Shown: in pieces, positions 18,526 through 27,230 of the stretch | Numbering within the stretch: position 1 is the stretch's first letter | How the letters are laid out: every line of letters begins with the position of its first letter | Source of the DNA: Pedobacter mendelii | GTDB taxonomy: Bacteria > Bacteroidota > Bacteroidia > Sphingobacteriales > Sphingobacteriaceae | Direction of reading: 5' to 3' | Length of the DNA stretch: 64,000 bases | Assembly (NCBI RefSeq): GCF_014635725.1 | Contig: NZ_BMDJ01000008.1 | Location: forward strand, 153,541-217,540 | Notes under the pieces: model-generated | The model's database searches: none | What the model saw: only the letters and a program-made list of their open reading frames with translations | Told to the model about the DNA's origin: nothing | Program-made: the position numbers and the translations under genes

Positions 18526-20160
18526 ATGCGAGGCTCATTTAAATATATATTTTGGATTTTTTGCAGCATTCTTTTCATTTCATGCAAAGAGACAGCAGAT
18601 AACAAAAACAAAAAAGTCTTTAATATAAATCTCGATCAGGGTTTAACATCTTTAGATCCTGCTTTCGCCCGTAATCAAAATGCAATTTGGATGACCAACC
18701 AGATTTTTAACGGTTTGGTACAAATAGATTCTAACTTACAAACTGTTCCATGCATAGCTAAAACCTGGCAAATTTCAGCAGATGCCTTAACCTATACTTT
18801 CAATCTACGTAATGACGTATATTTTCAAGATGACCCCATATTTAAAAATGGCAAAGGTAGAAAAGTTGTAGCCAGCGATTTTGCTTATAGTTTCTACCGC
18901 TTAATCGACCCAAAAATTGCTTCATCAGGTGGATGGATTTTTAGCGATAAAGTAAAAGACCAACAGAATTTTATTGCCTTAAACGATTCTACTTTTCAGA
19001 TAAAACTGGTTCGTCCTTTTCCTCCATTTATGAGTTTGTTAACCTCTCAATACTGCTCAGTTGTACCTAAAGAAGTTGTTGAACACTATGGAAAAGATTT
19101 TAGAAGCCATCCTGTTGGTACAGGGCCTTTTAAATTTAAATATTGGAAAGAAGGTGAAATTTTGGTGCTTTTAAAAAATGATCATTATTGGGAAAAAGAC
19201 TCCAATGGCTTTCAATTACCATATATTGATGCATTAAAAGCCTCATTCATTACCGATAAACAAAGTGGATTTATGAGCTTTTTAAAAAAAGACCTTGATT
19301 TTTATTATAGCGTTGATGGCAGCTACCGCGATGATATTTTAACTAAAAGCGGTAAAATGACATCAAAATATAAAGGCAAATTTACTTTAAGAAAAGGGCC
19401 ATATTTATGTACCGAGTACGTTGGTATTTTAGTTGACTCTACTTTGGATATTGTTAAAAATTCGCCCCTTCGGTTTAAAAAAGTAAGACAGGCTATAAAC
19501 TATTCTATTGATAGAGAAAAGTTAATTAAATATTTACGAAATGGAATCGGAATCCCTTCAACCTCGGGTTTTATACCCAAAGGGATGCCCGGTTTTGATA
19601 GTGCTACTGTTCATGGTTATAATTATAACCCAAAACTTGCAGCAAAATTATTAGTCGAAGCGGGCTACCCTGAAGGAAAAGGTTTAACGGAAATCACCTT
19701 AAATACCACAACTACATATAAAGATTTAATCGAATTTATACAAGGAGAATTAAGTGCCATCGGTATCAAAACTAAAATTGATGTTAGTCCTAGTGCCAGC
19801 TTAAGAGATTTAATGTCGAAAAATAATGTAAACTTTTTCCGTGGAAGCTGGATTGCGGATTACGCTGATGGTGAAAACTATCTTTCGATGTTTTATTCTA
19901 AAAATAAAGTACCCTACGGACCAAACTATACTGCCTTTTACAATAAAGCTTTCGATAAGTTATTTGAAGAAAGTTATTACGAACCTAATAATGAAAAACG
20001 TTTTAAACTTTACCGTGAAATGGATCAAATGGTGATGGATTATTCTCCGGTAGTACCAGTTTTTTACGATCAATCAGTAGTGATGCTTCAAAACAATATC
20101 AGTGGCTATCCGATGAATCCGTTGAGTTTAATGATTTTGAAAAGAGTTAAAAAGAAATAA
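18526..20160 (+). CDS. ABC transporter substrate-binding lipoprotein, peptide/nickel type (SBP_bac_5)
   Basis: 544 residues from the ATG at 18526, chosen because it starts directly at a lipoprotein signal (FCSILFISC, lipidated Cys about residue 20). Upstream in-frame codons to 18343 overlap the divergent gene and are rejected. The OppA/DppA fold is recognisable: LDQGLTSLDPAFARNQN near the start, TYTFNLRNDVYFQDDP, HPVGTGPFKFKYWKEGE, KKVRQAINYSIDREKLIKY, then AAKLLVEAGYPEGKG. It would bind oligopeptides or similar solutes in the periplasm. No permease or ATPase gene is next to it, so its partner transporter must be elsewhere. Confidence 0.9.
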   Translation: MRGSFKYIFWIFCSILFISCKETADNKNKKVFNINLDQGLTSLDPAFARNQNAIWMTNQIFNGLVQIDSNLQTVPCIAKTWQISADALTYTFNLRNDVYFQDDPIFKNGKGRKVVASDFAYSFYRLIDPKIASSGGWIFSDKVKDQQNFIALNDSTFQIKLVRPFPPFMSLLTSQYCSVVPKEVVEHYGKDFRSHPVGTGPFKFKYWKEGEILVLLKNDHYWEKDSNGFQLPYIDALKASFITDKQSGFMSFLKKDLDFYYSVDGSYRDDILTKSGKMTSKYKGKFTLRKGPYLCTEYVGILVDSTLDIVKNSPLRFKKVRQAINYSIDREKLIKYLRNGIGIPSTSGFIPKGMPGFDSATVHGYNYNPKLAAKLLVEAGYPEGKGLTEITLNTTTTYKDLIEFIQGELSAIGIKTKIDVSPSASLRDLMSKNNVNFFRGSWIADYADGENYLSMFYSKNKVPYGPNYTAFYNKAFDKLFEESYYEPNNEKRFKLYREMDQMVMDYSPVVPVFYDQSVVMLQNNISGYPMNPLSLMILKRVKKK

Positions 20161-20165
20161 AAAAG

Positions 20166-20283
20166 AGGCTGTCTCATACAATTTAGAGCTTGTCACGTTG
20201 AGCTTGTCGAAACGCTATAAAAAGCAATTCTTACAAGTCCTTCGACAGGCTCGCGATTACATTTCGTAGTTATGAGACAGCCT
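20166..20283. terminator. Nested inverted repeat between convergent genes (bidirectional terminator / repeat element)
   Basis: Outer arms AGGCTGTCTCATA (20166-20178) and TATGAGACAGCCT (20271-20283) are perfect 13-bp complements, flanked by A-run and T-run, as in a bidirectional terminator. Inside lies a second pair, GAGCTTGTCGA (20200-20210) and TCGACAGGCTC (20242-20252), of the interspersed repeat type also seen at 29723-29797. Confidence 0.7.
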
Positions 20284-20315
20284 TTTTGATATCTTTATTT
20301 GTATTAGGTTTACAA

Positions 20316-22745
20316 TTATTGCTGAACGCCTCCCATTCCACCACCTTGTTGTTGCTGGTCTTGCTTAATATCGTCGTTTTTAATTTTCTTCTTCTCTGTG
20401 AATTTAAGTTTACCAAAAGTATAGCTAAAGCTTAAGGTGTAGTTACGCAATGGATAGTATATATTTTGACTTTGATAAATAGTACCTGTCTGATTAACAG
20501 CATTATTAATAGTTTTTATATGCAAATTTTTTGTAAAAGGGTTCAACACACCTAAACCAATACTTCCTTTCTTTTTGAAGAGTTCTTTTTTAAGGGATGC
20601 ACCATAGATATAAAAAGGATCAGTAACACCTTGATAAGTACGTCTTTTAGATGTTATTACGTTAAACAGCTCAAAATTATAACCCTTACCAAAGCCATAT
20701 GCTGAACGTACAAACCAATTGAAGTTAAAAAAAGTACCCGTATTAACATTTGTTTCATCATTATTTACCGAATATGTATTTCCCGCAAAGTTGGTCATTA
20801 ATGTCCATTTTGGTTTAGGGTTGTATGATGCAAAAACATTAAATCCATAAACTGGCGCAGTACCAACATTTATATAGGAAGTTAATGTCTTATTTACACC
20901 GTTTTCTGAAATTGGTGAAATCGAATTTTCTATTACATCGCTCGTGCGGCGGTAAAATATTGAAGCATTTATTATCGATCCTTTGATATAAGTATTATAA
21001 CCTAACTCCAAGTTATCGCTTAACTCAGGACTTAACTGAGGATTACCCTGCATAACATTAAACTGGTCGCTCTCGTTACGAAAAGGATTTAGATAAGATT
21101 GTGAAGGCCTTTGTACTCGTCGATTATAACTTAATTTTAAAGTGGCACCCCCTTTTAAATTTTGCGAGATAATTGCGCTTGGAAACAAGTTTAAATAATC
21201 ATTTTTCTGAATCCCACTGCTTTGTGTATTAAAGTCTATTCGAGTATACTCAGCCCTAACACCACCTTTAAATTTTAATTTTTTTGTTAAATCGAAGCTG
21301 ACAACGCCATAAGCTGCGCCAACGTTTTGGTTGTATTCAAAATCTTGAGCGGTATTATCAAATTGACTTTGTATATCCCTTAAAATTGCTTTTGCGCCAA
21401 CCTCTAAAGTTGTTTTTTTATTAAATGGATAAGTATAATCTGTTTGAAAGGTGTATTCATTATTTTTACCTGTGTTGTTACTGTTGGTTCGCAAACCTGA
21501 TGGGAAGGCAGCTGAAGTAAGAAAATTACTAAAGCTTGTAGGTGTACGCCCTGTTGACAGTTGTGCTGATACAGAGAATTCTTCTCCTTCTTTTTTACTC
21601 GTTTTTCGATAGTCAACATTCCAGTCTAGGTTTCTAAAAGTCATGTCCATATCGCCAATGTTAGATGCAACCAAATTATTAATTATATAATTGGTTTCAC
21701 TTGGACCCCCATTAGAAAAGCTATTTAACTTTGCCGTTGTACTGATATTATTATAAGCGTTAAAATCATAATCTAAACCTAAACTCCCATTATATCCATT
21801 TCGGCTCCAGTTAGAAAACCCGTTTTGAGAAATGTTATTTGTAGTACCATTTAAATAGGTTGTATTCGTAATAAATTCAGTTTGTGATTTTTGAGGATAA
21901 GCTAAATTGGTACCCAAACTCGTATTTACACTTAAGCGGCCAGTTTTTGCAGTTAAATTAAATGAACCATTATTCTGACGTGTGCCTGCCGCAGCATTTA
22001 CAGAACCACTTACACCCTGAGCGTTTGACTTTTTAGTGATGATATTTATAATACCACCCGAACCTTCAGCATCGTATTTAGCAGATGGACTAGTAATTAC
22101 TTCAACAGTTTTAATTTGCTCTGCAGGAATCATTTTTAAAGCATCAGCAACACTACTTGCCATTGTACCCGAAGGCTTACCGTTAATTAATACACGAACA
22201 GCACCACCACGAAGTTGAATATTCCCAGTAGGATCAACAGAAAGCATCGGTACTTTACGCATTACATCAGTAGCATCGCCACCGGCATTTGTGCCATCAG
22301 CTTCTGCATTGTAAACCATTCTATCAATTTTGTTTTCAATAATCGCCTTTGTACCTGTAATCTGAACATCTGCCAAATTATTTTCTGTTGATGAAATAAG
22401 GATGTTTCCTAAATTATTATCGGGTTTTGCAGGGGTTGTGGTAACTAAAACAGTTTTTGTTTTGTAACCCATAAAACCAATTATCAATTTGTATGCATCT
22501 GGAGCCACGTTTTGCAAAGTCAGCTTACCCTTTTCATCAGTTACACCACCGTTTACCGATTTTGTTGTTTTAACAGAAATAAGTGATATTGTAGCATAAT
22601 CAATTGGTTTTTTACTAACTGAATCTAAAACAGTTATGCTAACACGACCTGCAACAGTTGCTTTTTGAGCACCGCCCATTCCGAATTGTGCATGGGCATT
22701 TAAAAATATTCCGAGGATGAAAGTTAAAAGTAAAATTCTTTTCAT
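20316..22745 (-). CDS. TonB-dependent receptor with carboxypeptidase-like N-terminal domain (outer membrane beta-barrel family)
   Basis: 809 residues. Signal peptide 1-19 (LNAHAQ), then a carboxypeptidase-regulatory-like beta-sandwich (about 30-115), a plug-like region (VMRKVPMLSVDPTGNIQLRG, then LINGKPSGTM and SAKYDAEGSGGIINIITKK) and a C-terminal barrel of the OMP_b-brl_3 type (DYLNLFPSAIISQ, NLELGYNTYIKGS). The tail after the barrel is a Lys/Gln/Gly-rich extension (QQQQGGGMGGVQQ). There is no SusD partner and no adjacent enzyme, so the ligand is unknown. It converges on the peptide-binding protein gene; Cfa lies upstream behind a terminator. Confidence 0.9.
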   Translation of the reverse strand: MKRILLLTFILGIFLNAHAQFGMGGAQKATVAGRVSITVLDSVSKKPIDYATISLISVKTTKSVNGGVTDEKGKLTLQNVAPDAYKLIIGFMGYKTKTVLVTTTPAKPDNNLGNILISSTENNLADVQITGTKAIIENKIDRMVYNAEADGTNAGGDATDVMRKVPMLSVDPTGNIQLRGGAVRVLINGKPSGTMASSVADALKMIPAEQIKTVEVITSPSAKYDAEGSGGIINIITKKSNAQGVSGSVNAAAGTRQNNGSFNLTAKTGRLSVNTSLGTNLAYPQKSQTEFITNTTYLNGTTNNISQNGFSNWSRNGYNGSLGLDYDFNAYNNISTTAKLNSFSNGGPSETNYIINNLVASNIGDMDMTFRNLDWNVDYRKTSKKEGEEFSVSAQLSTGRTPTSFSNFLTSAAFPSGLRTNSNNTGKNNEYTFQTDYTYPFNKKTTLEVGAKAILRDIQSQFDNTAQDFEYNQNVGAAYGVVSFDLTKKLKFKGGVRAEYTRIDFNTQSSGIQKNDYLNLFPSAIISQNLKGGATLKLSYNRRVQRPSQSYLNPFRNESDQFNVMQGNPQLSPELSDNLELGYNTYIKGSIINASIFYRRTSDVIENSISPISENGVNKTLTSYINVGTAPVYGFNVFASYNPKPKWTLMTNFAGNTYSVNNDETNVNTGTFFNFNWFVRSAYGFGKGYNFELFNVITSKRRTYQGVTDPFYIYGASLKKELFKKKGSIGLGVLNPFTKNLHIKTINNAVNQTGTIYQSQNIYYPLRNYTLSFSYTFGKLKFTEKKKIKNDDIKQDQQQQGGGMGGVQQ

Positions 22746-22838
22746 GTTAATAATAGTTTTTTGTAATTAGTCTGCTAAAGGTCGTATTTGTTACAATACA
22801 ATGGAATACTTTTTACGCGACGTTGTTTAGTTAGTCGG

Positions 22839-22846
22839 CAAAGGTG
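22839..22846 (-). promoter_or_regulatory. Candidate -7-like box (CACCTTTG) upstream of the TonB receptor
   Basis: On the minus strand the site reads CACCTTTG, one mismatch from TAnnTTTG, 94 bp before the start at 22745. The same octamer occurs before the genes starting at 37501 and 42144. Confidence 0.3.
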
Positions 22847-22920
22847 CGACTTTTATCGGTAAAAAAAATAATGGATGATGGAAAATGTTTTATGAATAAC
22901 GGAAACCGGGTGAAAATAAA

Positions 22921-22992
22921 AAATGGATAACAGGCCTTTTGCCCATTATCCATTTCTATTTTTTTTGAACGATGTAATACCATATTACATCG
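22921..22992 (-). terminator. Terminator hairpins downstream of the first Cfa gene
   Basis: Two inverted repeats follow the 23004 stop on the minus strand. CGATGTAATA/TATTACATCG is a perfect 10-bp pair at 22970-22979 and 22983-22992. AAATGGATAA/TTATCCATTT is a 10-bp pair at 22921-22930 and 22946-22955, followed by T-rich sequence, so the second is the better terminator. Its arms carry the ATGGATAA phrase shared with the purine-rich repeats further along the cluster. Confidence 0.65.
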
Positions 22993-23003
22993 AATATCTC
23001 AAA

Positions 23004-24242
23004 TTATCTCGAAGTATTATTTGGTCTGGAATAAACGAATTGCATTACATTAATGTTGCGCATAGCAAAAGCGGCTTCGCAGTAATTTAAGTAATAATTC
23101 CATTTGCGAATAAATTTTTCATCAAAACCTAAGGTTTTAACCTTATCTAGGTGCTTATTAAATTCTATAAACCAAAGATGAAGCGTTTTGGCATAATCTA
23201 AGCCCATGTCTTTTAAATCTACCATAGTTAAATCTCCTGTATCATTTATAGCTTTATTAATTGCAGCTACAGATGGCAATAATGAACCAGGAAAAATATG
23301 TTTTTGAATCCAGTCTACTCCGTTTCTTAATTTTTCATACCTGCAATCGGGCGAAGTAATTACCTGAAATGCAAAAATTCCATCAGGTTTTAAAAGTTGC
23401 TGGCATTTTTCAAAGTATGTTTTTAAATATTGGTGACCAACTGCTTCCAACATTTCTATAGATACAATTTTATCAAAAGTACCTTCAATTTTACGATAAT
23501 CCTGAATGATTATTGAAACGCTATTTTCTAAGCCTTCTTCTTTTACACGTTCTATAGCAAGTTTTTGTTGTTCCTTTGAAATCGTTACTGAAGTAACTTT
23601 ACATCCATAATTTCTAGCCAAAAAGATTGCATTACCACCCCAACCACTTCCAATTTCTAGAACATGGTCTGTTGGTTTAACTTTTAATTGCTTTGCTAAT
23701 CTATCATATTTCGCATATTGAGATTCTTCTAAACTCACATTTTCATTTAAAAAATAACCGCTTGAATAAGTCATCGTCTTATCCAAAAACGTAGAAAAGA
23801 AATCATTATTTAAATCATAATGCTCTGAAATATTTTTTTGCGAACCTGCAAGTGTATTCGCCCTGCGGACATGAGTTAACTTATTAACAAACTTAAATAA
23901 ATTAAGTGCAACAGATTTTATTTTACTTCCTGTAATGGATGGTGCGTTATCTATGTTTAATATAACCCATTTAATTACGTTCGTAATGTTTGCTGTATCC
24001 CATAAACCCGATGTATAAGCTTCTCCAAAACCAATATCGCCATACAAAGCGATCGACTTAAAAAAATCGGGATGATTAATCTGAATACTTGCAGAAATTT
24101 TATTTTCTCCGTCTCCAAAAACCAGGGTTTCTCCATTTGGCAAAGAGATTTCCATTTTACCCAAGGTCATTTTTGAAAGTGCATTCAGCACCAATCTTTC
24201 ATAAAACCCGGTTGATGTTTTAGCAGCGGCAAGCGTATTCAT
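23004..24242 (-). CDS. Cyclopropane-fatty-acyl-phospholipid synthase family methyltransferase
   Basis: 412 residues. A variable N-terminal lipid-binding-like domain (about 1-120) precedes a SAM-dependent methyltransferase. Visible motifs: EHYDLNNDFFSTFLDKTMTYSSGYF (given here as the EHYDLNNDF start and MTYSSGYF end), SAM loop VLEIGSGWGGNAIFLA, and DKIVSIEMLEAVGH, whose Glu and His belong to the bicarbonate/active-site set, and a C-terminal NYYLNYCEAAFAMRNI. This is the classical CFA-synthase pattern: methylene transfer from SAM to the cis double bond of membrane phospholipid acyl chains. It is 10 bp downstream of the DUF1365 gene in the lipid cluster, which holds a second, divergent paralogue. 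Confidence 0.92.
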   Translation of the reverse strand: MNTLAAAKTSTGFYERLVLNALSKMTLGKMEISLPNGETLVFGDGENKISASIQINHPDFFKSIALYGDIGFGEAYTSGLWDTANITNVIKWVILNIDNAPSITGSKIKSVALNLFKFVNKLTHVRRANTLAGSQKNISEHYDLNNDFFSTFLDKTMTYSSGYFLNENVSLEESQYAKYDRLAKQLKVKPTDHVLEIGSGWGGNAIFLARNYGCKVTSVTISKEQQKLAIERVKEEGLENSVSIIIQDYRKIEGTFDKIVSIEMLEAVGHQYLKTYFEKCQQLLKPDGIFAFQVITSPDCRYEKLRNGVDWIQKHIFPGSLLPSVAAINKAINDTGDLTMVDLKDMGLDYAKTLHLWFIEFNKHLDKVKTLGFDEKFIRKWNYYLNYCEAAFAMRNINVMQFVYSRPNNTSR

Positions 24243-24252
24243 AATCTTTAAT

Positions 24253-25089
24253 CTATTTTGTTTGTGGTTTATAAGGTTTATATACGTTACGTTGAAGCTC
24301 AGGGTTTTCAGCTTTTGGATGAAAAGATAGTTTTTTTAACCATAATTTCAAAGCTTGCCAATGTATCATGCCCATTATTTGTAAGGGAATTAATGGGATT
24401 GAGATGAAATTTTTTAGTAGGCTGGCATTTGTAAGCGGTATTTTATTACCTTTTAAAGTAGTAAAAAAGAATTTATTACCTTGTTTATCAATATCATCAA
24501 TTGTAATATTGAGCTTATCTGTAGGCACAGTTAAATTAAAATCGAATGAATCATCATGATCTATAAATGGTGAAACATAAAAATATTTTGTTATAACTTT
24601 TTTAAATGTATTTCCACTTAATTCATCTTTTCCGAAGAAAAATAGTTTCATTTCCCGATAAGTATTGCTGATTTCGGCAACACAACAAATTGGATTTCCA
24701 GCTTCATTAAAGCAATAATAAAAAGAAACAGGATTAAAGTTATACCCTAAAACGTTAAGGTTAGTTAATAATTTAATCTTAAGATTAGCACCATTTACTC
24801 CATATCCTTTCAAATAATCTTCCAAATGTTGTCGGGTAGTTTTCGTTTTATCAGGATTTTCTTTTGGAAGTTGTAAATGCTCTGCATCTCTAAAAGAAAA
24901 GAGATTGAACTTATTCCTACTGAACCAACGAAGTTTTTTATCCAATAAATCTATCTCATCTAAATCGATATAAAACATATACACATTATACCAAAAAGAG
25001 TGCTTTTTAGGAGCAATACGATTGTGCATTACTTTGGCGGTGTAAATGGTAGATGTAAGATGTGATATGGATGATGGAAGATGGGGCAT
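24253..25089 (-). CDS. DUF1365 domain-containing protein
   Basis: 278 residues of the COG3496/DUF1365 family, regularly encoded beside CFA-synthase-like methyltransferases and FAD oxidoreductases. Core segments are IYTAKVMHNRIAPKKHSFWY, LRWFSRNKFNLFSFRDAEHL, NLNVLGYNFNPVSFYYCF and KYFYVSPFIDHDDSFDF. The biochemical role is unknown; association with modified fatty acids is from gene neighbourhood. The start ATG (25087-25089) lies in a 55-63-bp tandem repeat, and the first 13 or so codons (PHLPSSISHLTS) are repeat-derived, just before the conserved core. No later ATG can serve without losing conserved residues. Confidence 0.88.
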   Translation of the reverse strand: MPHLPSSISHLTSTIYTAKVMHNRIAPKKHSFWYNVYMFYIDLDEIDLLDKKLRWFSRNKFNLFSFRDAEHLQLPKENPDKTKTTRQHLEDYLKGYGVNGANLKIKLLTNLNVLGYNFNPVSFYYCFNEAGNPICCVAEISNTYREMKLFFFGKDELSGNTFKKVITKYFYVSPFIDHDDSFDFNLTVPTDKLNITIDDIDKQGNKFFFTTLKGNKIPLTNASLLKNFISIPLIPLQIMGMIHWQALKLWLKKLSFHPKAENPELQRNVYKPYKPQTK

Positions 25090-25265
25090 GTTTTAAAATA
25101 CAATTCTAGTTATTATGGAATATGGATAATGGATGATAAGGCATAGTTTTAAAATACAATTCTAGTTATTATGGAAGATGGAATATGGATAATGGATGAT
25201 AAGGCATAGTTTTAAAATACAATTCTAGTTATTTTGTAAGATAGAATATGGAAAATGGGTCATGG
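25086..25265 (-). repeat. Tandem repeat with purine-rich ATGGAA/GGATGAT phrases, three copies
   Basis: Copies start at 25086, 25141 and 25204 (55, 63 and about 60 bp). Each opens with GCATAGTTTTAAAATACAAT or a close variant and ends with ATGGAATATGGATAATGG-like sequence. The first copy supplies the start codon of the DUF1365 gene. It lies between that gene and the four-helix-bundle gene. Confidence 0.88.
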
Positions 25266-25288
25266 TTATTGTTAAAAAGTTATCATGA

Positions 25289-25648
25289 TTATTTACTTGA
25301 TGAGATTTTTATGGATGTAAATATTTTTTTTAGTTCCAGGGCCTCAGCTTTAAATCTATCAAAATCCGGTATATATTTTTCATCAATATAAAGTTCACTT
25401 AATATTCGTAACCAGTAAACACTTTCTCTAGCCTCTCGGTAAGAAATTCCAATCTTGTAGCTAAAATCTCTTTTACTAACAGCGCCTTGTGCCTCCTCAT
25501 AGTTTGCTCCTATAGATGTTGAACATCGACTGAGTTGTAATATTGGCACTTTATAAACAAAATGATAAGGAAGTGTAGCTAAAAATTTTAAAACATCAAC
25601 ACCAAATCGAAATGTTCTTTCTAACAGAATTACAGTTTTTTCATTCAT
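25289..25648 (-). CDS. Four-helix bundle protein (S23/intervening-sequence family)
   Basis: 119 residues, entirely helical in character, with the family's core: FKFL-like first helix (GVDVLKFLATLPYHF), then QLSRCSTSIGANYEEAQGA, RDFSYKIGISYREARESVYW, and a final Leu-rich helix. Family members are encoded in 23S rRNA intervening sequences and as free-standing genes in Bacteroidota; a relative (Avd) serves diversity-generating retroelements. No reverse transcriptase, variable region or rRNA is present here, so its role is unknown. It interrupts the lipid cluster and has repeat blocks on both sides (25086-25265 and 25720-25870), which hints that it arrived with them. Confidence 0.85.
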   Translation of the reverse strand: MNEKTVILLERTFRFGVDVLKFLATLPYHFVYKVPILQLSRCSTSIGANYEEAQGAVSKRDFSYKIGISYREARESVYWLRILSELYIDEKYIPDFDRFKAEALELKKIFTSIKISSSK

Positions 25649-25719
25649 CTTAAATAAATTAAATACATAAAATCTCTAAGGATGAGTTACTAAAACTAAT
25701 AAAAAATCTTAAAATAAAT

Positions 25720-25870
25720 GGAAGATGTGGGGATGGAAAATGGATGATGTATAATTAATGTAATATGGAATATGGTTTATGGAGATTATACCATTTCCCA
25801 TTTTAAATTTCCATTTCCCATCATCCATCTCCCATTTTCCATCCCCCATTTTCCCTTTTCCATCTCCCCT
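25720..25870. repeat. Purine-rich / pyrimidine-rich inverted repeat block
   Basis: The left part (25720-25787) is rich in ATGGAAGATG, GGAAAATGGATGATG and ATGGAATATGG phrases. The right part (25793-25868) is a run of complementary phrases such as CCATTTCCCATCATCCATC. Together they could form a long imperfect stem between the four-helix-bundle gene and the end of the FAD oxidoreductase gene. Confidence 0.75.
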
Positions 25871-25871
25871 T

Positions 25872-27155
25872 TTACATTCCCTTACACAAATCTACCGCAC
25901 TTTTATATGCATCTTCATGGAAACCATATTTAAAATAACTTCCACAATAATAAACAGGCCCAGTTTTATTTAGCTCATGCAATCGCTCTTGTGCCTGCAT
26001 AGCTAGAACATCAAATAATGGATGATGGTAATCGATTTCTTTAATAATTTTAGCAGGATTTAAGCTATCCGTCGGATTTATCGAAACAAAATAATTCGCT
26101 TTTTTAGATACGCCTTGTAAATTATTCATCCAATAAATGGTACTTGGCAAAAGTTTTTCTCCCTGTTTTTCTACGCGATAATTCCAGCTGCTCCAAGCCA
26201 ATTTAGCCTTTGGCATTTGCGCCTCATCGGTATGCACAACTGCTTTATTCAATTGATATTTAAATTTTGAAATCAACTCGGTTTCTAAATCCGTTTTATC
26301 TTTTACAATTTTGTACGTTTGGTCGGCATGACTAGCCATAATTACCTTATCAAACTCAAATTTCTCTCCTCTTGAACTTTCTACTTCAACCTTTCCATTT
26401 TCCAATCTCCGAACCGAAACGATTTTATTATTTATTTTAATTCTGTCGCGAAAAGGTGCAATTAGTTTTTCCCGGTAAGCCTGACTACCATTTTGCAACG
26501 TGTACCATTGGTGTTGTGTATCCAAACCAAGGAAACCATGATTCTTAAAAAAACGAATTAATGTTACTGCAGGAAAATCCAAAATCTGTTCCATTGGCGC
26601 ACTCCAAACCGCAGCACTCATCGGAATCAGGTATTGCCAAAGCATATCATCACTATAACCAAATTCTTTAAAAAATTGACCGATTGAATGATTTTGATAT
26701 TCAGGCTTATCTAAAATATCTACACTTTGCTTATTGAAACGATTGATTTGCATCAACATTTTCAAATAAGAAACATTAAAAATATTCTTCCGCTGGGCGA
26801 ATAAGTGATTTAAGCTCGAGCCGCTATATTCTAATTTTTTCGGCAAAAACTGAACACTGAAAGACATGTCTGTTTTAATAACAGGCGCATTAATTTCTTT
26901 AAAAAGTTCGCACAAGTTTGGATAGGTTTGGTAATTGAAAACCATAAAGCCAGAGTCCAAATAAATGGGTTTACCATCTTCTTCGAGTGTTACCGTATTT
27001 GTATGACCGCCAATGTAATCGGCCTCCTCGAAAACCGTAATATCGTATTTATGTTGCAGTTTATGGGCGCAACCCATTCCTGCTATTCCAGAGCCAATAA
27101 TGGCGAGTTTAGCCCCTCCCGGCCTCCCCAGATGGGAGGAGTTCATATCTTCCAT
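25872..27155 (-). CDS. FAD-dependent oxidoreductase (amine-oxidase fold, COG2907 type)
   Basis: 427 residues. The dinucleotide-binding motif is KLAIIGSGIAGMGCAHKL (about 16-33), followed by the acidic end of the second strand (ITVFEEADYIGGHTNTV) and YLDSGFMVFNYQTYPNL. A C-terminal flavin-domain segment ends GPVYYCGSYFKYGFHEDAYKSA. Homologues sit with CFA-type methyltransferases and DUF1365 in many bacteria and are thought to act on fatty acyl chains; in the Rhodobacter furan-fatty-acid pathway one flavoprotein desaturates a methylated chain (from memory). The first residues MEDMNSSHLGRPGG are encoded by an interspersed repeat, so the original N-terminus was probably closer to KLAIIG. Starts at 27155 or 27146 are both possible. 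Confidence 0.9.
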   Translation of the reverse strand: MEDMNSSHLGRPGGAKLAIIGSGIAGMGCAHKLQHKYDITVFEEADYIGGHTNTVTLEEDGKPIYLDSGFMVFNYQTYPNLCELFKEINAPVIKTDMSFSVQFLPKKLEYSGSSLNHLFAQRKNIFNVSYLKMLMQINRFNKQSVDILDKPEYQNHSIGQFFKEFGYSDDMLWQYLIPMSAAVWSAPMEQILDFPAVTLIRFFKNHGFLGLDTQHQWYTLQNGSQAYREKLIAPFRDRIKINNKIVSVRRLENGKVEVESSRGEKFEFDKVIMASHADQTYKIVKDKTDLETELISKFKYQLNKAVVHTDEAQMPKAKLAWSSWNYRVEKQGEKLLPSTIYWMNNLQGVSKKANYFVSINPTDSLNPAKIIKEIDYHHPLFDVLAMQAQERLHELNKTGPVYYCGSYFKYGFHEDAYKSAVDLCKGM

Positions 27156-27230
27156 ATCAACGTGTTATTAATGTTTAGCAATTTGATGGCTGCCTGGCGC
27201 CCCTCCTCTCTGGGGAGGTTGGGTGGGGCT
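27111..27230. repeat. Inverted pair of G/C-rich interspersed repeats spanning two gene ends
   Basis: The plus-strand copy at 27111-27143 begins AGCCCCTCCCGGCCTCCCC and continues to GGGAGG. The minus-strand copy at 27230-27200 begins AGCCCCACCCAACCTCCCC and also ends in GGAGG. They face each other as a roughly 33-bp imperfect inverted repeat. The first encodes the start of the FAD oxidoreductase, the second the tail of the upstream methyltransferase. Repeats beginning AGCCCCACCCAACCTCCCC are widespread in Bacteroidota. Confidence 0.88.

Noticed and set aside
25289..25648. Diversity-generating retroelement accessory gene
   Set aside because: No reverse transcriptase, template repeat or variable-region pair occurs in the window.
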